The translations under genes were made by a program, and so were the position numbers. Under the pieces are notes generated by a model. That model did not search any database. It had not been told where the DNA came from and saw only the letters and a list, made by a program, of their open reading frames with translations. DNA of 45,665 nucleotides from Flavobacterium psychrophilum DSM 3660 = ATCC 49418 (GTDB taxonomy: Bacteria > Bacteroidota > Bacteroidia > Flavobacteriales > Flavobacteriaceae): NCBI RefSeq assembly GCF_002217405.1, contig NZ_MUHE01000047.1, positions 1-45,665 on the forward strand, in the 5' to 3' direction. Below, piece after piece: positions 43,059 through 45,665 of the stretch (positions are counted from its first letter, which is position 1; every line of letters begins with the position of its first letter).

Positions 43059-43772
43059 ATGATTGAAAAAATAAACCTAAACAATATCCTTTTCCTAGAT
43101 ATAGAAACCGTTCCAGAAGAAGAAAATTACAATTCGCTTGATGATGAGATGAAACAACTTTGGGAACTAAAAACCCAATACCAACGCAAAGAAGAATTTT
43201 CGGGTCAGGAATTTTATGATAGAGCAGGAATTTGGGCCGAATTTGGAAAAATAATTTGTATCTCGGTGGGCTATTTTACAATAAAGGGAGACATTAGGAA
43301 TTTTAGAGTCACCTCATTTTTTGGCGAAGAAAAGAAAATTTTACACGATTTTATTAATTTATTAAACAATCATTTCAACCAACCTCAACACCTTCTCTGT
43401 GGTCATAATGCCAAAGAATTTGACATTCCGTTTATTGCTCGGCGCATGATTATAAACCAAATTACCATTCCAAACAAACTGAATTTATTTGGAAAAAAAC
43501 CTTGGGAAATTCCGCATTTAGACACTTTAGAATTATGGAAATTTGGTGATTACAAACATTTCACCTCATTAAAATTGATGTGTAAAGTATTAGGAATTCC
43601 TTCGCCAAAAGGTGATATTGATGGTTCGCAATTGGGTTATGTTTTTTATGTAGAAAAAGATATTGATCGAATTATAACCTATTGCGAGAAAGATACCATC
43701 GCAGTGGCTCAAATTTTCTTACGATTGCGAAGAGAAGATTTATTAATAGAAGAAGAGATTATTCACGTTTAA
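43059..43772 (+). CDS. DEDDy 3'-5' exonuclease, PolB-like
   Basis: A stand-alone exonuclease of 237 residues. The DEDDy residues are Asp14 and Glu16 (FLDIETVP), Asp121 (GHNAKEFDIPFIA), and Tyr206 with Asp210 (YCEKD). It resembles the predicted DNA-polymerase-B-type exonuclease family common in Bacteroidota. No polymerase domain follows. The cellular target is unknown, with proofreading or repair plausible. It lies between a DNA-repair methyltransferase and SpmAB. Confidence 0.88.
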   Translation: MIEKINLNNILFLDIETVPEEENYNSLDDEMKQLWELKTQYQRKEEFSGQEFYDRAGIWAEFGKIICISVGYFTIKGDIRNFRVTSFFGEEKKILHDFINLLNNHFNQPQHLLCGHNAKEFDIPFIARRMIINQITIPNKLNLFGKKPWEIPHLDTLELWKFGDYKHFTSLKLMCKVLGIPSPKGDIDGSQLGYVFYVEKDIDRIITYCEKDTIAVAQIFLRLRREDLLIEEEIIHV

Positions 43773-43781
43773 TAATAGAAC

Positions 43782-43856
43782 GCAGATGACGCGGATTTAA
43801 GCAGATTGTCACGGATTTTATTTGTGAACTTTGCGGAAATCTTTGTGAATTTTGTA
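43782..43856 (+). repeat. Tandem degenerate repeats between the exonuclease and SpmAB genes
   Basis: GCAGATGACGCGGATTT (43782-43798) is followed by GCAGATTGTCACGGATTT (43801-43818), then TTTGTGAACTTTGCGG and TTTGTGAATTTTG (to 43856). Related CTTTGTG words occur at 360-406 and 12280-12325. These look like dispersed low-complexity intergenic repeats. Confidence 0.5.
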
Positions 43857-43887
43857 GTTAAATATTACATTTACAAAAAACAAAATT

Positions 43888-45327
43888 ATGGTATTAAGTC
43901 GGTTTTGGTTGGCAATTTTTATTTCTTCAATTGTATTTGTTGTCTTCAGTTTATTTTCTGGCAACAGTTACACTATCGATTTTATTTTGAATGGAAAAAA
44001 AGATGATCCCATTTTAATTTCTGAAAAATATCTCAATCAGATTCCGAAATTTGTAAAAGACAGCATCGAAAAAGCACCAGACAAAACGATGATTGTTAAT
44101 AAAGACAGTATAAATGCAGATACGACTTATGTGTACAAAAACAAAACCGTAAAGATTTATAGTGGCATTCAAAAATCGGACGGGTTGTTACCTACTTGCA
44201 AAAACACATTACTAGATTTAATTTTGCCTCTTATCGCTTATTTGGCCTTTTTTTGTGGCTTAATGGAGCTTTTAATTATTTCTGGAGCAACCGAAAAATT
44301 GGCCAAAGTATTGAGCCCCGTTTTCGTCAAAGTATTTCCTAGCATTCCCAAAAATCATCCTTCTATTTCGTATATGACCTTAAACTTTGCTGCTAATTTC
44401 TTAGGATTAGATTCGGCCGCTACGCCATTCGGACTCAAAGCCATGGAAAGTTTACAAGAAATAAACCCCGAAAAAGACAAAGCCAGCGATGCTCAAATTA
44501 TGTTTATGTGCCTGCATGCCTCTGGACTTACCTTAATTGCAACATCTATAATTGGCTATCGTGCAGCAGCAAATGCTAGCAACCCAGCCGATGTGATGTT
44601 GCCTTGCATTATTACCTCTTTTATTGGCACCATTGCCGCCTTTTTAATTGTTGGAATTAAACAAAAAATTAATTTCAAAAGTGCTTCTTTGGTCGTTGGT
44701 TTAATGACGCTAATTGCTGCAATTGTTGGCTTGTTAATGTATGTAAACCATTTAGATTTAATTGGTAAAAATTATTTTACTTCTAATCTTTCGGCTTTAA
44801 TTTTAGTAGGAATTATTGCATTTACACTGATTCTTTCTCTTATTAAAGAAAAGAAATTTGCAGAAGCAAATACAACTGTTTATGAAACCTTTGTGTCAGG
44901 AGCTAACAATGGGGTAAAAACAGGAGTTACTATTTTCCCGTATGTTTTAGGAATGTTAGTAGCTATTTCTTTATTCCGAAATAGCGGTTTATTTGAAATT
45001 ATTAGCCAATGGATAGCCTTTGGTTTTTCTAATTTGGGTGTTAGCAAAGAAATTACAGACGCTTTGCCAGTTGCTTTGCTCCGCCCTTTTAGTTCTGCGG
45101 GATCACGTGGGTTTTTAATTGATTCGATGAATACTTTTGGTGCCGATTCTTTAACAGGAAGATTAAGCAGTATTTTTCAATGCAGTGCCGAAAGTACTTT
45201 TTATGTGATTGCAGTTTACTTTGGTTCTGTTAATATAAAAAATACCCGTTATGCCTTAGGAACGATGCTCGTAGTTGATTTAATTTGTGTCATTACCGCA
45301 ATTTTAGTTGCGAGTTGGTTTTTTTAA
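43888..45327 (+). CDS. Fused SpmA-SpmB nucleoside-recognition membrane protein
   Basis: A 479-residue inner-membrane protein joining SpmA- and SpmB-like halves. Both carry the Gate/nucleoside-recognition fold: the first around SGATEKLAKVLSPVFVKVFP to ANFLGLDSAATPFGLKAM, the second around GANNGVKTGVTIFPYVLGML to LRPFSSAGSRGFLID. An extracytoplasmic loop (about 30-95) follows the first helix. In spore formers the halves are separate genes needed for core dehydration; this organism does not appear to sporulate, so the role must differ (transport is possible). The gene ends the coding part of the window. Confidence 0.9.
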   Translation: MVLSRFWLAIFISSIVFVVFSLFSGNSYTIDFILNGKKDDPILISEKYLNQIPKFVKDSIEKAPDKTMIVNKDSINADTTYVYKNKTVKIYSGIQKSDGLLPTCKNTLLDLILPLIAYLAFFCGLMELLIISGATEKLAKVLSPVFVKVFPSIPKNHPSISYMTLNFAANFLGLDSAATPFGLKAMESLQEINPEKDKASDAQIMFMCLHASGLTLIATSIIGYRAAANASNPADVMLPCIITSFIGTIAAFLIVGIKQKINFKSASLVVGLMTLIAAIVGLLMYVNHLDLIGKNYFTSNLSALILVGIIAFTLILSLIKEKKFAEANTTVYETFVSGANNGVKTGVTIFPYVLGMLVAISLFRNSGLFEIISQWIAFGFSNLGVSKEITDALPVALLRPFSSAGSRGFLIDSMNTFGADSLTGRLSSIFQCSAESTFYVIAVYFGSVNIKNTRYALGTMLVVDLICVITAILVASWFF

Positions 45328-45645
45328 TTTTTTTTTGAGGTCATCATAAGCGCATATCGTTTCTTAGAGAGTAATATAGTCGCTTTTACGCCTCTTATTA
45401 ATTAAATTTATATATGTGCATTATAATCGCATTATTAGCCTAATAAACGCATCAAAATAACTATTGATGCTTTTTCGCTTATGTAAGAATAGTACAAAAT
45501 TTATTTATTTACAGCTTATACTTGGGCGTTTTGCGAAAACTGCTATACTTTTTTAGGTCACATAAATAAACACCTCGAATAAATTTTATTAGCTGTAAAG
45601 TTTCATATAATTATAAAATAGTCTAAAAAAACAGACCTAAATATT
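45328..45645. other. Intergenic DNA after SpmAB
   Basis: No gene is visible on either strand in these 318 bases. The one clear structure is the hairpin at 45449-45475. Otherwise the segment is AT-rich without notable repeats until the MITE end at 45646. Confidence 0.6.
45449..45475 (+). terminator. Terminator-like hairpin
   Basis: GCATCAA (45449-45455) and TTGATGC (45464-45470) enclose an 8-base loop and are followed by five T. It lies 122 bases after the SpmAB stop and may end that transcript or an unseen one. Confidence 0.6.
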
Positions 45646-45665
45646 ATACCAATTTAGCTTTAAAA
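45646..45665 (-). repeat. MITE-like element, copy 3, cut off by the window end
   Basis: The last 20 bases, ATACCAATTTAGCTTTAAAA, are exactly the reverse complement of the right end of copies 1 and 2 (339-358 and 13527-13546). The rest should continue outside the window, in the opposite orientation. Confidence 0.8.

Noticed and set aside
43806..44006. 66-codon open frame overlapping the start of SpmAB
   Set aside because: It is out of frame with SpmAB, begins in repeat words and has no recognisable protein features.

Overview
The window looks like a stretch of ordinary chromosome from a member of the Bacteroidota, most likely a Flavobacterium-like Flavobacteriaceae. The DNA is AT-rich. Many genes are preceded by the Bacteroidota -7 box TAnnTTTG rather than an E. 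coli-type -10 box, and clear Shine-Dalgarno sequences are rare. Family choices also fit: bifunctional OlsF-type acyltransferase, Nramp-UspA fusion, DUF4286, DUF3575, HemJ instead of HemG/HemY, and fused SpmA-SpmB. I see no tRNA, rRNA, CRISPR array, transposase or phage gene.

Layout. 1-406: intergenic DNA holding a 164-bp MITE-like element. 407-5218: an Nramp-UspA metal transporter, divergent from a three-gene redox operon (di-haem DUF1111 lipoprotein, Rieske protein, OprP-like porin). 5429-13324: serS, a TPR protein, DUF4286, rsmA, mgtE, proC and a 2-hydroxyacid dehydrogenase, all on +. 13325-13596: second MITE copy abutting a bidirectional terminator. 13597-19983: OlsF-like ornithine-lipid synthase (-), xthA, an OmpA-type lipoprotein, tas (+), then yraN and an LD-carboxypeptidase (-). 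20010-21268: two unknown genes (-). 21589-27525: metG, a HAD hydrolase, a BrxA/B bacilliredoxin, plsC, an acyl-ACP desaturase and an HD hydrolase (+). 27534-41562: haem biosynthesis. 41804-45327: cytochrome c, methylguanine methyltransferase, DEDDy exonuclease and SpmAB. The last 20 bases are the start of a third MITE copy in opposite orientation.

How the genes work together. The strongest theme is haem. A leftward operon carries an AraC-type regulator, hemH, hemJ, an NtrY-like histidine kinase and an enoyl-CoA hydratase. A rightward run carries hemA, hemC, hemD, hemE, hemF and hemB, with an NHL-type lipoprotein, an acetyltransferase and two outer-membrane-type proteins embedded in it. Together they cover every step from glutamyl-tRNA to haem except hemL. 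A perfect 12-1-12 palindrome between the two arms contains a sequence with the pattern of an Irr/Fur-family operator. Envelope lipid functions (OlsF, PlsC, acyl-ACP desaturase) form a secondary theme.

Most worth following up: the MITE-like family and its reusable 29-bp hairpin, the haem-locus operator, the di-haem/Rieske/porin operon, the two GC-rich structured elements at 12100-12190 and 21415-21515, an FNR-like box placed near -41 of the cytochrome c gene, and the two-gene unknown module at 20010-21268. No function here has been tested; all calls come from reading the sequence.
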